Below are positions 55,306 through 64,000 of a stretch of 64,000 nucleotides of DNA, piece by piece (the stretch's first letter is position 1; every line of letters begins with the position of its first letter). Below the pieces are notes generated by a model. It ran no database searches. It was given only the letters and a program-made list of their open reading frames with translations, and had not been told where the DNA came from. Origin of the DNA: Algoriphagus sp. AGSA1 (GTDB lineage: Bacteria; Bacteroidota; Bacteroidia; Cytophagales; Cyclobacteriaceae); contig NZ_JAJUWR010000003.1 of assembly GCF_021390545.1 (NCBI RefSeq), forward strand, positions 62,001 through 126,000, read 5' to 3'. The translations under genes and the position numbers were made by a program.

Positions 55306-55330
55306 AAGTTATGTGTGTTTTTGAAAAAGC

Positions 55331-57493
55331 TTATCTAAGAAAAAGCATTTCTCTATACTTCACCAATGGCCATGACTCGTCGTCCACCAATAGCTCCAGC
55401 TTATCTACCGCATAACGGATTTTGTCGAAGTAAGCTTCTTTGACTTCTGTCTGATAGCCTTTCGCCATTTTCACGATATCAGTCTCTTTGTTGAGCTTCT
55501 TGCGTGCCTCTACCATGGCGGTGATGTTGGCTTTCAACGATTCGATATGCTTGGACACTTCCTTGATAGTCTCCACAGCAGCTGTGTGATCCAATCCAAG
55601 TCCCTTCAGGCCATTGGCATTCTGAATGATCTTGTTCTGGTAAAGGATGGCAGTTGGGATAATATGATTAAGAGCCAAATCCCCCATCACACGGCCTTCA
55701 ATCTGAATCTTCTTTATGAAATTCTCCAGCATGATTTCATGACGGGCATGAACTTCCACACCGTTCATTACATTATGCCTTTCGAAAAGCTCCTTAGTAG
55801 CTTTAGCTGAATAAACATCCAATGCCAATGGAGTTGACTTCAAGTTGGACAAGCCTCTTTTCTCTGCTTCTTTAGCCCACTCTTCAGAATAGCCGTCACC
55901 TTCGAAACGTACTTTCTTACTATCCTTGATATATTTTCTCAATACGTTAACAATCGCGATTTTCTTCTCTTTGCCGGCAGTCATTTCTTTCTCGATGTCT
56001 TTGGCCATCTCTGTCAGCACATCAGCGACGATCACGTTTAGTACAGTCATCGGGCCGGCCACATTTGCCTGGGAGCCTACTGCTCGGAATTCAAATTTGT
56101 TGCCCGTGAATGCAAAAGGAGAAGTTCTGTTTCTATCTGTATTGTCAAGGATGATCTCAGGAATCTTGGAGATCCCCAGTTTCATGTACATGTTGTCACC
56201 CTTTTCGATTTTGATGTTGCCGTTTTTCTCCAGCTCATTCAATACCTCGGTAAGCGTAGCTCCCAAGAATACGGAGATAATCGCAGGAGGGGCTTCGTTT
56301 GCTCCAAGTCTGTGGTCATTACCAGCTGACGCGATACTTGCCCTCAGCAAATCAGAATGCTGATAAACCGCTTTGATTGTAGCTACCAAGAAAGTCAGGA
56401 ACTGAAGATTTTCTCTTGCGGAATTGCTTGGCTGGAAAAGGTTTACCCCGGTATCGGTGATCAAAGACCAGTTATTGTGCTTGCCACTACCATTTACACC
56501 TGCAAAGGGTTTCTCGTGAAGAAGAACTTTCAAGTCATGTCTTTCAGCCACTTTTTCCATCAGATCCATCAAAAGCTGGTTATGATCAGTGGCCTTGTTG
56601 ATTTCTTCGAACAAAGGAGCTACTTCGAACTGACCCGGAGCTACTTCGTTGTGTCTGGTCATTACCGGAATACCCAACTTAAGCGCTTCATTCTCGAAGT
56701 CAACCATAAAGTCTTTCACACGGGTAGGAATAGACCCGAAGTAATGATCATCCAATTGCTGCCCCCTGGCAGGGCTATGTCCAAAGACAGTTCTGCCGCC
56801 CATTACCAAATCCGGTCTTGCTGCGAAAAGCGCCTTGTCTATCACAAAATACTCCTGCTCTACACCCAAAGAAGGCTGTACTTTTCTTACGTTTCTGTCA
56901 AACAATTGGCAGATATTTACTGCCGCATCATTGATTGCTTCTATCGACTTCAACAATGGGGTCTTGTAATCCAACGCCTCACCGGTGTAGGACACGAATA
57001 TGGTAGGGATACAAAGTGTATTCTCGAAGATGAAAATCGGGGATGTAGGATCCCATGCTGTATATCCTCTAGCTTCGAAAGTCGAGCGTATACCGCCATT
57101 CGGGAAAGAAGATGCGTCCGGTTCTTGCTGAACAAGCGCGCTTCCTTTAAATTTCTCCAAGCCTCCCAGTGCATCGAAGAAAGAATCATGCTTCTCGGCA
57201 GTAGAACCTGTAAGAGGCTGGAACCAATGTGTATAATGTGTAACGCCTTTGGACAATGCCCAGGTTTTGACCGCGGAAGCTACCTCTTCTGCGGTTGCGG
57301 CATCTATCTTGGTTCCTTTATCGATGGCTTCCATCACTCTTTTATAAGCTGAAGGAGCCAAAGACACTTTCATCTGGGCTGTGCCAAATGTATTTGTGCC
57401 AAAAAAGTCCGAGATTTTGTTGGATGGCGCTTTCACAGCTACTCGCTGTCTAGTCTGCACCATTGCTAAGGCTTGTTGTCTAAGTGTTGCCAT
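55331..57493 (-). CDS. glnN: Glutamine synthetase type III
   Basis: The enzyme has 720 residues from the ATG at 57493, giving the start MATLRQQALAMVQTRQR; an upstream ATG at 57523 lies almost on the predicted transcript start, so it is less likely. GSIII makes glutamine from glutamate, ammonia and ATP and is common in Bacteroidetes. Family features seen: VKAPSNKISDFFGTNTFG, then SLGVEQEYFVID (metal site), MTRHNEVAPGQFEVAPLFEE, LLHEKPFAGVNGSGKHNNWSL, and NDHRLGANEAPPAIISVFLG. Length and motifs are complete. A -7 box lies at 57525-57532 and a terminator follows the stop. Confidence 0.95.
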   Translation of the reverse strand: MATLRQQALAMVQTRQRVAVKAPSNKISDFFGTNTFGTAQMKVSLAPSAYKRVMEAIDKGTKIDAATAEEVASAVKTWALSKGVTHYTHWFQPLTGSTAEKHDSFFDALGGLEKFKGSALVQQEPDASSFPNGGIRSTFEARGYTAWDPTSPIFIFENTLCIPTIFVSYTGEALDYKTPLLKSIEAINDAAVNICQLFDRNVRKVQPSLGVEQEYFVIDKALFAARPDLVMGGRTVFGHSPARGQQLDDHYFGSIPTRVKDFMVDFENEALKLGIPVMTRHNEVAPGQFEVAPLFEEINKATDHNQLLMDLMEKVAERHDLKVLLHEKPFAGVNGSGKHNNWSLITDTGVNLFQPSNSARENLQFLTFLVATIKAVYQHSDLLRASIASAGNDHRLGANEAPPAIISVFLGATLTEVLNELEKNGNIKIEKGDNMYMKLGISKIPEIILDNTDRNRTSPFAFTGNKFEFRAVGSQANVAGPMTVLNVIVADVLTEMAKDIEKEMTAGKEKKIAIVNVLRKYIKDSKKVRFEGDGYSEEWAKEAEKRGLSNLKSTPLALDVYSAKATKELFERHNVMNGVEVHARHEIMLENFIKKIQIEGRVMGDLALNHIIPTAILYQNKIIQNANGLKGLGLDHTAAVETIKEVSKHIESLKANITAMVEARKKLNKETDIVKMAKGYQTEVKEAYFDKIRYAVDKLELLVDDESWPLVKYREMLFLR

Positions 57494-57524
57494 TTCTACA
57501 ATATGTGGTTTAAATTTATACACA

Positions 57525-57532
57525 CAAAAATA
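57525..57532 (-). promoter_or_regulatory. Probable -7 element of the glutamine synthetase promoter
   Basis: On the - strand TATTTTTG matches TAnnTTTG, 32 bases upstream of the ATG at 57493. The start near 57520 makes the alternative ATG at 57523 unusable and so decides the start codon. No clear -33 box is present. Confidence 0.45.
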
Positions 57533-57725
57533 GAAAAATATGCATTCGAAAAAGCTTTTGACTGATTTTTGACCTGTTTTTTCAAAAAAATTACACTTTT
57601 TTCAATAAATCATTGTAAAAAGGCACCGTTTTCGGGAAAACAAATCGATTTCAGACAGAAAATTGGAGAATTGAAAACAAGTGAAGATTAATTACCTTTG
57701 CAATCTCATTGTCAGAAGCGTAATT

Positions 57726-59045
57726 GTGAAAAAAGTAGCCTTTTATACACTAGGATGTAAGCTAAATTTCTCTGAAACCTCCACTATCAGCCGCCAATTT
57801 GAAGAAAAAGGTTATCTGAAAGTCGATTTTCAGGAAAAACCCGACATTTTCATCATCAACACATGCTCGGTCACCGAGAATGCTGACAAGAAGTGTAAGA
57901 AGATCGTAAAGGAGGCCAAGAAGATTTCACCCAATTCCTACGTCACTATTATTGGTTGCTACGCCCAATTGAAACCGAAAGAGATATCGGAAATAGAAGG
58001 AGTAGATGCAGTACTAGGCGCAGCTGAGAAATTCCGCCTGATCGAGCTTTTGGATGATTTCGCAAAAGCACAGGAGACAAAGGTATTGGCCTCCGAGATC
58101 CAACAAGCGACAGTCTTTAATAATGCATATTCTATCAATGATCGTACGAGAACTTTCCTAAAAGTCCAAGATGGCTGCAATTATGGGTGTGCTTTCTGTA
58201 CTATTCCTCTAGCCAGAGGCAAAAGCAGGAGCAATACCATAGAAAGTGTCGTACAATCCGCCCGGGAGATAGCCGAAACAAATGTCAAAGAGATCGTATT
58301 GACCGGAGTGAACATCGGAGACTTCGGTATTGTGGACGGTAAAAGAAATGAGCGGTTAGCGGATTTAGTATGTGCGCTTGACGAAGTAGAGCGCATTAAT
58401 CGATTGAGAATTTCTTCCATTGAGCCAAACTTGCTTACAAATGAGATCATAAGTTTCGTGGCAAAATCCAAAAGATTTGTACCCCATTTCCATATCCCTC
58501 TCCAATCGGGATCCAACACCATCCTGAGAAAAATGGGCAGAAGATACCTGAGGGAACTATACGTGGATAGAGTAACTAAAATCAAAACACTCATGCCACA
58601 TGCATGCATAGGCGTGGACGTAATCGTCGGGTTTCCGGGAGAAACAGACGATCTCTTCCTAGAAACCTATAATTTCCTGAATGAACTTGACATCTCCTAT
58701 CTACATGTCTTTACCTATTCTGAACGGGCAAACACCAGAGCTGCGGAGATGGAAGATGTCGTTCCCATGAAAAAAAGAAATGAACGGTCAAAAATGCTCA
58801 GGATCCTTTCGGAGAAAAAAAGGAGAAAATTCTATACTGAAAATCTTGGTAAAACCTTTACCGTGCTTTTCGAAGAAGATGTGGAAGATGGTAAAATCCA
58901 TGGATTCACAGAGAACTACATACGGGTAGCTGCCAAGTACGATCCTATGCTGATCAACGAATTAAAAACGGTCACCCTTGATCAGATTAATGACAAGGGC
59001 AACGTAGAGGTACGGGAACCCGAATTCGTGTATGAGAAGCACTGA
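57726..59045 (+). CDS. mtaB: tRNA (N6-threonylcarbamoyladenosine(37)-C2)-methylthiotransferase MtaB
   Basis: The protein has 439 residues from the GTG at 57726 (start KKVAFYTLGCKLNFSETST, as in MtaB); the frame is open to another GTG at 57681 but 15 residues longer than the family. The order is UPF0004 domain with conserved cysteines (LGCKLN, NTCSVTENADKKCKK), radical-SAM domain with the cluster CNYGCAFC in VQDGCNYGCAFCTIP, and a C-terminal TRAM domain (GKTFTVLFEEDV). It methylthiolates t6A37 of tRNAs reading ANN codons. It is a single gene with no obvious partner beside it. Confidence 0.95.
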   Translation: MKKVAFYTLGCKLNFSETSTISRQFEEKGYLKVDFQEKPDIFIINTCSVTENADKKCKKIVKEAKKISPNSYVTIIGCYAQLKPKEISEIEGVDAVLGAAEKFRLIELLDDFAKAQETKVLASEIQQATVFNNAYSINDRTRTFLKVQDGCNYGCAFCTIPLARGKSRSNTIESVVQSAREIAETNVKEIVLTGVNIGDFGIVDGKRNERLADLVCALDEVERINRLRISSIEPNLLTNEIISFVAKSKRFVPHFHIPLQSGSNTILRKMGRRYLRELYVDRVTKIKTLMPHACIGVDVIVGFPGETDDLFLETYNFLNELDISYLHVFTYSERANTRAAEMEDVVPMKKRNERSKMLRILSEKKRRKFYTENLGKTFTVLFEEDVEDGKIHGFTENYIRVAAKYDPMLINELKTVTLDQINDKGNVEVREPEFVYEKH

Positions 59046-59108
59046 GGCACAATTAGTAATTGTATCTGCAATGAGACCAGGTGGCTTATCTGGTTTCTTC
59101 TATCTTTC

Positions 59109-59206
59109 CAGACTGTGATTCTAGACTCTTGATTCTGGGTTCTAGGCTCTTGATTCTATACTCTGGATTCTAGAATCTAGATACTTGATACTTGATACTT
59201 GATACT
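59109..59206. repeat. Degenerate tandem repeat between convergent genes
   Basis: Overlapping copies of motifs such as TTCTAGACTCTTGATTCT and CTCTTGATTCT are followed by ACTTGAT repeated three times plus a partial copy (59183-59206). Low-complexity intergenic tracts of this type are common in Bacteroidetes. It lies between the mtaB and AsmA-like genes, which converge. Confidence 0.6.
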
Positions 59207-59215
59207 ACCAACTAG

Positions 59216-62200
59216 CTACTTCCCCTCTTTCTTAAGACTGATCTTATAATCATCTGGTGTGCCCTTCATATTGATGTTGACAAATCGCACTCTTTTATCC
59301 TCATCTCGATACACGATCGCATCCTCTTGGTCCGGATCTATCTCATTTTTGTTTTTACCTCCAAAAAGAGACCTAAAACCGACCTGCGTGACCAATGCAA
59401 GAGGCACTCTGATAAAGTAGTCCATATTCAAGTCTAAGCTTTGGCTCCCTGAAAGTTCAATAAATCCTAAACTCGAGTTGATATTCATCTTGGGGACGGT
59501 CAGTACCCCTCCTTTCAGTTCAAATGTATTACTTAAGGTATCAAACCGGACATTGTTCAAATTCTTATCCCGAAAATAGTTTGCCATGGCATCCAAAGGT
59601 GCGAAATTCACCAAACTCCCCTGATAAACGGTCAGGTCAATGGTTGCCTCCGACTTGTCCAGTATAGGAGTCAAATCTGGGTACACCAAGAATTTGCTTG
59701 TAATCTTCCCACTCACTTTACCATGTAGATTTTCATTGATCAGATGATCCTGTCCAAAGTTTTCGAATTTGAACAAGAGCTTATCCAAATCCAACTTATC
59801 GGCATTCATCTCACTGCTAAAGTAGATTTCATCAGGATTAGAACCATTGAAGTAACCGGTGATCCCAAGCGATCCATCTGCAATCCCTAAAACCAAGGTA
59901 TCCAAATATAAATAATGCTCCTCGTTGGTCCTTGCTTTTGCTATTATGTCCTCCAGCCAAAACGTATGGTAGTTTAGTTTCTTGATATCTGTGGTAAACT
60001 CCATTTTTGAAAATGGCAATTGGAAGACATTGAACGCTTCCTTATGATTTGTGTCTGTTTCTATACTTTCAAACCCCAACAATGCATCCAAATCCATCTG
60101 CTGGGATGTTAAATGGAAATAATTTGACTTTTCAGTTGGACTTGCGACAGAATCTTTTTCACCCAAATAATATCCAAGTTGAACCGCAAAGTCAGAGATG
60201 CCCATTCTACCCCGGAAATTATCTATTGTTAGGTATTCTTTTTCGTAATGAACCCGACCTGCAAAGTCCTCCAACTTCAATGGATGGATTTTCATTTTCC
60301 CGTCCAAATCCTCCAGGTAAAAATCAGCTGATTGAAAATCCCCTTGATAATGTAAATCAACTTTACCCTTTAGGTTCAGATTGGAGATCACTTCGTTGCT
60401 GTAATCCTCAGGTAGATAATTCACCCCACTGTAACTCAACAGGTCATTGAGTTTAATCCTATTTGAAACCAGATTAAAATCAAAACTACTGTCCCCTACC
60501 TTCTTGTCTTTAAACCACTTTTTATAATTTAAAACTTTGCCGGTAAATAAGAAGTCACTTTCATCAATCTCTCCTTTGAAGTCTTTTATTTCCAGAAATT
60601 CATCATCGATGTAAACATCCGCATGAAAATCATGAAGTAAATGGGGGTAGTTTTTAAACTTGGCATAGAAATCTTCTATGAAAAATTCACCTTTCGGCAA
60701 ATAGTCATATTCATATAGTTCTTTCCCGGTAGTCTCAAAAGCCAATTTGATCTGAAAACCCGATATTTCTTCATCCATACCTGTATGACCGGAATCAGAA
60801 GGGATCAATTCCTTTAAATTCAAATAACTGGATCTCGCATTTATTGTCGCCGCTATCGGTAGATTGTTGCCGTGTAACAAAACCGGGAAATCACTCAGTT
60901 CACCGGAAAAAGCGAAGTCCGATTCACCTACCTGAAAACTCAACGAATCCAAAACCACCTTCCCTCTCCTCATGTACGCATACCCATTGGCATTTCTTAC
61001 AGGAAGATCGTATTCGGGAATCTGAATACTTAGGTTTTTTAATGTCAATTCACTTTGAAGGCTTCCTTCTACACCGGATATAGAGGTAGTGGTCAAGTCC
61101 ATATCTACCAATTCATCAAAATCCATAGTCAACAAAACTTGGCCTTCTATCCCCTTCAGTCCTTCTATTTCGAAGAAATCACTCAAAAAACCCAGGTCCA
61201 AATCAGCATCCACATTGATTTTCACATTGGGATCTTCAAAGTTTCTAATGGTCAATCTTCCTTGAAAAACCCCTTCGTCAGGCCGGGCATAGAAGTTTTG
61301 AAGCTGCAATTCCGATGTCCGAAGATTCCTTTCGCTACCATTGGTATAGAAACCTATAAACCTCAGCTCATCTACTTTCTTTTGAATTCCTGAATTGAGG
61401 AAATACGCATTATCAGCTCCAAATTCTACCGAAATTGCAGGGCTATGGCCATTTCCTGCTATTCCTCTCACAGACCCTGAGAAATACACTTCTCCTTCAT
61501 TTTTGTACCTCTTGAGAGTTTGGGCAGCATCGTTTGGCAAGAATGCCGTAAAAATATTGAAATCGGGTTTCTCCCCATTTAAATTCAATTCCAGATCCAA
61601 TCCTTCGTCCACTACCTTAACCTGACCAGCCAAAGCAAGGACTGCGTCTTCCAATTTCACCTTGGAGGGTGAAATCAACAACTTCTGTAACTCTTCAAAA
61701 TAATCGAGTTCAAGGTCCAAGTGCATTTTTTTATCGGCAAAAAATGTGTTTTCTCCATCTTGATCCAAATCAAAAACCAAATCGCTAACAATATCAATAT
61801 AAATATGCCCTCCTTTCAAACTAAAATCCGACAACAATTGATCAATGTGGAACACCAAGTCTTGGTTGTTCGAAACATCTGAGTAAGTGATATCAAATCC
61901 TTCTATTTCGATACCTGACAAATCAAAGGCGAATTCAGCCGCCTCTTCATCCACTTCTTTTTCATCAGACTTTATCCCTTTGGCCAATAACAAATTGATT
62001 TCGCCATTTTCGAATTTGATGATATCCAGATGACCTCCTGAGATCCTTAGTTTTTTTACTTGATACCTGCCTCTAATTAAATCCCATACGTCGAAACCTA
62101 TGTAAAAGTCCGCTGCTTCATAGATTGGTTTGTTTTCTTTGGCTTTAGACCCAAAAAACTTTACTCCTTTCAAGTCTATGGAGATGTAGGGGAAATTCAC

Positions 62201-62380
62201 AAAAGGGGAAATATATGAGTCCTCTATGGTAAATTCGCCAACAAACTCCTTGTTGATGGCAGTCAAAGCATCCCGGGTCAGTACTTTTTGCTTGCTATAA
62301 GCGACCCAAACCGATGTTGAAAACATCAGAATGGGAACTGCTAAAAACAAGGAAATGTACAGGACTCTTTTCTTCTTCAT
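59216..62380 (-). CDS. AsmA-family large membrane-anchored protein
   Basis: The protein has 1054 residues. A single N-terminal membrane anchor (ISLFLAVPILMFSTSVWVAY) is followed by the AsmA start region (LTAINKEFVGEFTIEDSYIS, YISIDLKGVKFFG). The rest is a repeating beta-rich pattern in which short segments resemble one another (LRISGGHLDIIKFENGEINLL; VHYEKEYLTIDNFRGRMGISDF; LRTSELQLQNFYARPDEGVFQGRL), ending with an AsmA C-terminal domain (VNFAPLDAMANYFRDKNLNNVRFDTLSNTFELKGG). AsmA-like proteins span the periplasm and are thought to carry or organise lipids for the outer membrane. The role here is inferred from the family. Confidence 0.85.
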   Translation of the reverse strand: MKKKRVLYISLFLAVPILMFSTSVWVAYSKQKVLTRDALTAINKEFVGEFTIEDSYISPFVNFPYISIDLKGVKFFGSKAKENKPIYEAADFYIGFDVWDLIRGRYQVKKLRISGGHLDIIKFENGEINLLLAKGIKSDEKEVDEEAAEFAFDLSGIEIEGFDITYSDVSNNQDLVFHIDQLLSDFSLKGGHIYIDIVSDLVFDLDQDGENTFFADKKMHLDLELDYFEELQKLLISPSKVKLEDAVLALAGQVKVVDEGLDLELNLNGEKPDFNIFTAFLPNDAAQTLKRYKNEGEVYFSGSVRGIAGNGHSPAISVEFGADNAYFLNSGIQKKVDELRFIGFYTNGSERNLRTSELQLQNFYARPDEGVFQGRLTIRNFEDPNVKINVDADLDLGFLSDFFEIEGLKGIEGQVLLTMDFDELVDMDLTTTSISGVEGSLQSELTLKNLSIQIPEYDLPVRNANGYAYMRRGKVVLDSLSFQVGESDFAFSGELSDFPVLLHGNNLPIAATINARSSYLNLKELIPSDSGHTGMDEEISGFQIKLAFETTGKELYEYDYLPKGEFFIEDFYAKFKNYPHLLHDFHADVYIDDEFLEIKDFKGEIDESDFLFTGKVLNYKKWFKDKKVGDSSFDFNLVSNRIKLNDLLSYSGVNYLPEDYSNEVISNLNLKGKVDLHYQGDFQSADFYLEDLDGKMKIHPLKLEDFAGRVHYEKEYLTIDNFRGRMGISDFAVQLGYYLGEKDSVASPTEKSNYFHLTSQQMDLDALLGFESIETDTNHKEAFNVFQLPFSKMEFTTDIKKLNYHTFWLEDIIAKARTNEEHYLYLDTLVLGIADGSLGITGYFNGSNPDEIYFSSEMNADKLDLDKLLFKFENFGQDHLINENLHGKVSGKITSKFLVYPDLTPILDKSEATIDLTVYQGSLVNFAPLDAMANYFRDKNLNNVRFDTLSNTFELKGGVLTVPKMNINSSLGFIELSGSQSLDLNMDYFIRVPLALVTQVGFRSLFGGKNKNEIDPDQEDAIVYRDEDKRVRFVNINMKGTPDDYKISLKKEGK

Positions 62381-62698
62381 TTGTATTTCTGTAAACGCTT
62401 TAATTTCAAAATTGATTTAGCATAAATGAACATATACCTATCCGTATTTGTATCGGCAAACTGACTAAGTTCCCGGCTGACCTCATTATTTAAGTTGCTT
62501 CAGCCTACCTTCGCTGATATGCAAAGAAAATGAGGCCACTGACATGACTGCGGTTATTCATAATTAACAACTTGCGCTTATCGACGACAAAGGTAACTTA
62601 GAAGTACCAGACCTTAAGATGGCTTAGCAAAAGCTTCAACAGAATAAAATTTCACACCGATCTCACAAACAAGTTTATATCCAGACCGTTAGCATAGC
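62381..62698. other. Intergenic region without recognised features
   Basis: This 318-bp gap lies between the divergent AsmA-like and DUF805 genes, so it should hold both promoters, but I find no clear TAnnTTTG pair. No coding frame is supported. Confidence 0.4.
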
Positions 62699-63052
62699 AT
62701 GTATGCTATATTCAAACCAGAAGGAAGAATTACCAGAAGAATGTATCTTGTCATGTTTCTCATATTTTATTTCATCAATATTCTGTGCCTCTTATTGATC
62801 TGGGACAGCTTCCAAACGGAATCATGGGCGATTTTTTATTGTGCGGGTGTGGCGCTCATAGCCTCCATTTGTATCTTACTGGTCCAGGCAATCAAGAGGC
62901 TGCATGACATAGGTCTGGATTGGAAATACGCACTCTATTTACTGATCCCACCCCCAATCAATTTCATAGGGTTTATCTGGCTGGCCGCAAAAAAAGGGCA
63001 GGATGGAGAAAACAAATACGGCCCCAGTCCAAGGAAAACGGATCTCTTTTAA
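62699..63052 (+). CDS. DUF805 family membrane protein
   Basis: The product has 117 residues, a typical DUF805 length. It starts MYAIFKPEGRITRRMYLVMF, close to the family start (FxGRxxRxxYW), has three to four hydrophobic segments, and contains AIKRLHDIGLDWKYAL and IWLAAKKGQDGENKYGPSPRK, which match the conserved RLHDxGxSxW and GxxGxNxYGxxP motifs. The function is unknown. The next gene, glgB, starts about 160 bases downstream on the same strand, but the gap gives no evidence for an operon. Confidence 0.88.
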   Translation: MYAIFKPEGRITRRMYLVMFLIFYFINILCLLLIWDSFQTESWAIFYCAGVALIASICILLVQAIKRLHDIGLDWKYALYLLIPPPINFIGFIWLAAKKGQDGENKYGPSPRKTDLF

Positions 63053-63214
63053 AATCATCAGGAACATCATAGAACATATGTGAATGAAAGAGCCTAAAAC
63101 TACGTTTCTCTACTTTTCTCAATTTTATACCGGAGATATCTTGACGGAAATCTAAAAGTAACGGCAATAATCCCAGCCATTTTTCTAAATTCAAACCAGC
63201 TAAACACATATTAG

Positions 63215-64000
63215 GTGGAAGATTCACAAAAAATCAGGATAGTTAGGGAAGAACATTGGCTTGCTCCTTATGAGGCACAAATCCAACATAGGTTTGACCG
63301 GTTTCAGGAAGCACTCCGGGAAATCAATGACTTCAGCGGCTCCATCCTAGAGTATGCTTCATCACATGCCTATTATGGGATACATTTTGAAGCCTGGAGA
63401 AAAGGATGGGTCTATAGAGAATGGGCTCCAGCGGCTGATCAATTATATTTTTTTGGAGATTTCAATGACTGGAACAGAAGCTCTCACCCGATGAAAAGAA
63501 CCTCCCGTGGAGACTGGGAGATATTCTTACCTTTTGATCAGTACAAAGACATGTTCATCCACGGCAGCAAGGTAAAAGTACATGTGTTGGCAGCAAACGG
63601 CTCATTGGACAGAATCCCTGCTTACATCAGAAGAGTAGTGCAAGATGAGGTCACTTATGATATGGCAGGCCAACTTTGGTTTTCTGGGGATTTCCAGTGG
63701 ACCGATCAGTCTTTCAGCTTGGAAAACAGTATTGAACAGCCATTGATCTATGAATGCCATGTAGGGATGGCACAGGAAAAAGAAGGTGTCGGTACTTATA
63801 CCGAATTTGAAGAACATACACTTCCTAGAATCAAGGCTGCCGGTTACAACACTATCCAGCTCATGGCTGTCATGGAACATCCCTATTATGGCTCCTTTGG
63901 GTATCATGTTTCAAATTTCTTCGCACCTACCTCTAGGTTTGGCACTCCCGAAGAACTGAAATCACTCATCAACCAGGCACATGAAATGGGAATCGCAGTG
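63215..64000 (+). CDS. glgB: 1,4-alpha-glucan branching enzyme, N-terminal part
   Basis: The open frame starts with GTG at 63215, directly after a TAG stop, and runs to the window edge (262 codons visible). Residues about 35-115 form a CBM48 domain (YYGIHFEAWRKGWVYREWAP, ADQLYFFGDFNDWNRSSHP), followed by the start of the GH13 catalytic barrel (IYECHVGMAQEKEGVGTYTEF, then AAGYNTIQLMAVMEHPYYGSFGYHVSNFFAPTSR). The match is to the eukaryote-like GBE1 group found in Bacteroidetes, about 670 residues long, so 60 percent is outside the window. It adds alpha-1,6 branches to glycogen. The catalytic residues lie further right. Confidence 0.92.
   Translation, partial: MEDSQKIRIVREEHWLAPYEAQIQHRFDRFQEALREINDFSGSILEYASSHAYYGIHFEAWRKGWVYREWAPAADQLYFFGDFNDWNRSSHPMKRTSRGDWEIFLPFDQYKDMFIHGSKVKVHVLAANGSLDRIPAYIRRVVQDEVTYDMAGQLWFSGDFQWTDQSFSLENSIEQPLIYECHVGMAQEKEGVGTYTEFEEHTLPRIKAAGYNTIQLMAVMEHPYYGSFGYHVSNFFAPTSRFGTPEELKSLINQAHEMGIAV

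Larger units (their letters stand above)
54315..55330. other. Gene-free stretch with promoter and decayed coding fragments
   Basis: The first part (54315-54600) is AT-rich and carries the SusC promoter. The rest holds no intact gene. One - strand frame of 95 codons (54675-54962) reads protein-like (EQKWLHFNVVQSNESWIEMR, then FEFWVDN), but I recognise no family. A + strand frame that ends at the TAA near 55230 also reads protein-like (YHREVDFPASETP, then VVFDARESKTLTIFDSPQAED), again without a family. Both could be remnants of deleted genes between SusC and glutamine synthetase; I would not annotate them as functional. Confidence 0.4.

Noticed and set aside
56357-57352. 331-codon + strand frame opposite glutamine synthetase
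   Set aside because: It lies wholly antisense to a well-supported gene and has a composition typical of shadow frames.
62571-62627. Short protein-like stretch LALIDDKGNLEVPDLKMA in the gap before DUF805
   Set aside because: Only about 20 codons between stops; no start and no family.

Overview
The window is a stretch of chromosome from a Bacteroidetes bacterium, most likely a marine-type member of the Cytophagales (Cyclobacteriaceae or Algoriphagus-like). I infer this from the gene families: a SusC/SusD pair, a type IX secretion plug protein (DUF5103), a PorV-like barrel, type III glutamine synthetase, an FG-GAP/ASPIC protein paired with a vanadium haloperoxidase-like protein, DUF3276, MtaB, a glycogen branching enzyme of the Bacteroidetes type, and promoters of the Bacteroidetes form (TTTG, about 20 bases, TAnnTTTG). 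No tRNA, rRNA, CRISPR array, complete insertion sequence or phage was found.

Layout. 1-5.3 kb: end of lgt, yidD, an Omp85-like protein, then a translationally coupled pair of outer-membrane proteins (PorV-like barrel and helix-hairpin-helix barrel). 5.3-12.1 kb: a secreted zinc metalloprotease, a Dcp-type M3 peptidase, an AI-2E family permease and a TPR lipoprotein. 12.1-19.1 kb: a hybrid histidine kinase, a porin remnant, aconitase and a 7TM-type histidine kinase. 19.3-24.6 kb: acyl-CoA reductase facing a dicluster ferredoxin, DUF3276, a second AI-2E permease coupled to ychF, and a Cas6-like gene standing alone. 24.6-25.6 kb: a gene-free kilobase with a candidate structured RNA and REP-like palindromes. 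25.6-38.2 kb: T9SS plug, ABC-F ATPase, a sugar dehydrogenase broken by an amber codon, UbiB-like kinase with a TetR regulator, hslV, pyruvate dehydrogenase E2, a YheT-like hydrolase, a YedK/HMCES homologue, FabH and an unknown protein. 38.4-41 kb: MORN-repeat protein and cupin isomerase.

41.2-54.4 kb is the accessory part: a ROK repressor, then FG-GAP/ASPIC, vanadium haloperoxidase-like and sulfatase genes on the + strand, facing a ROK sugar kinase, SusD and SusC on the - strand. Together they look like a glycan-utilisation locus that imports an oligosaccharide (SusCD), removes sulfate, phosphorylates the sugar (ROK kinase) and is controlled by a ROK repressor. The substrate is not visible. 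54.4-64 kb returns to core genes: glutamine synthetase III, mtaB, an AsmA-like giant, DUF805 and the start of glgB.

The most notable non-coding signal is a family of three short inverted-repeat elements (179, 147 and 282 bp). Each is flanked by a 6-bp target duplication of the form TAnnTA. Each sits in the gap of a convergent gene pair, on or beside a stop codon. They look like non-autonomous transposons (MITEs) whose insertion regenerates or replaces stop codons. Other leads are the structured RNA candidate at 24.86-25.16 kb, the amber-interrupted dehydrogenase and the orphan Cas6.
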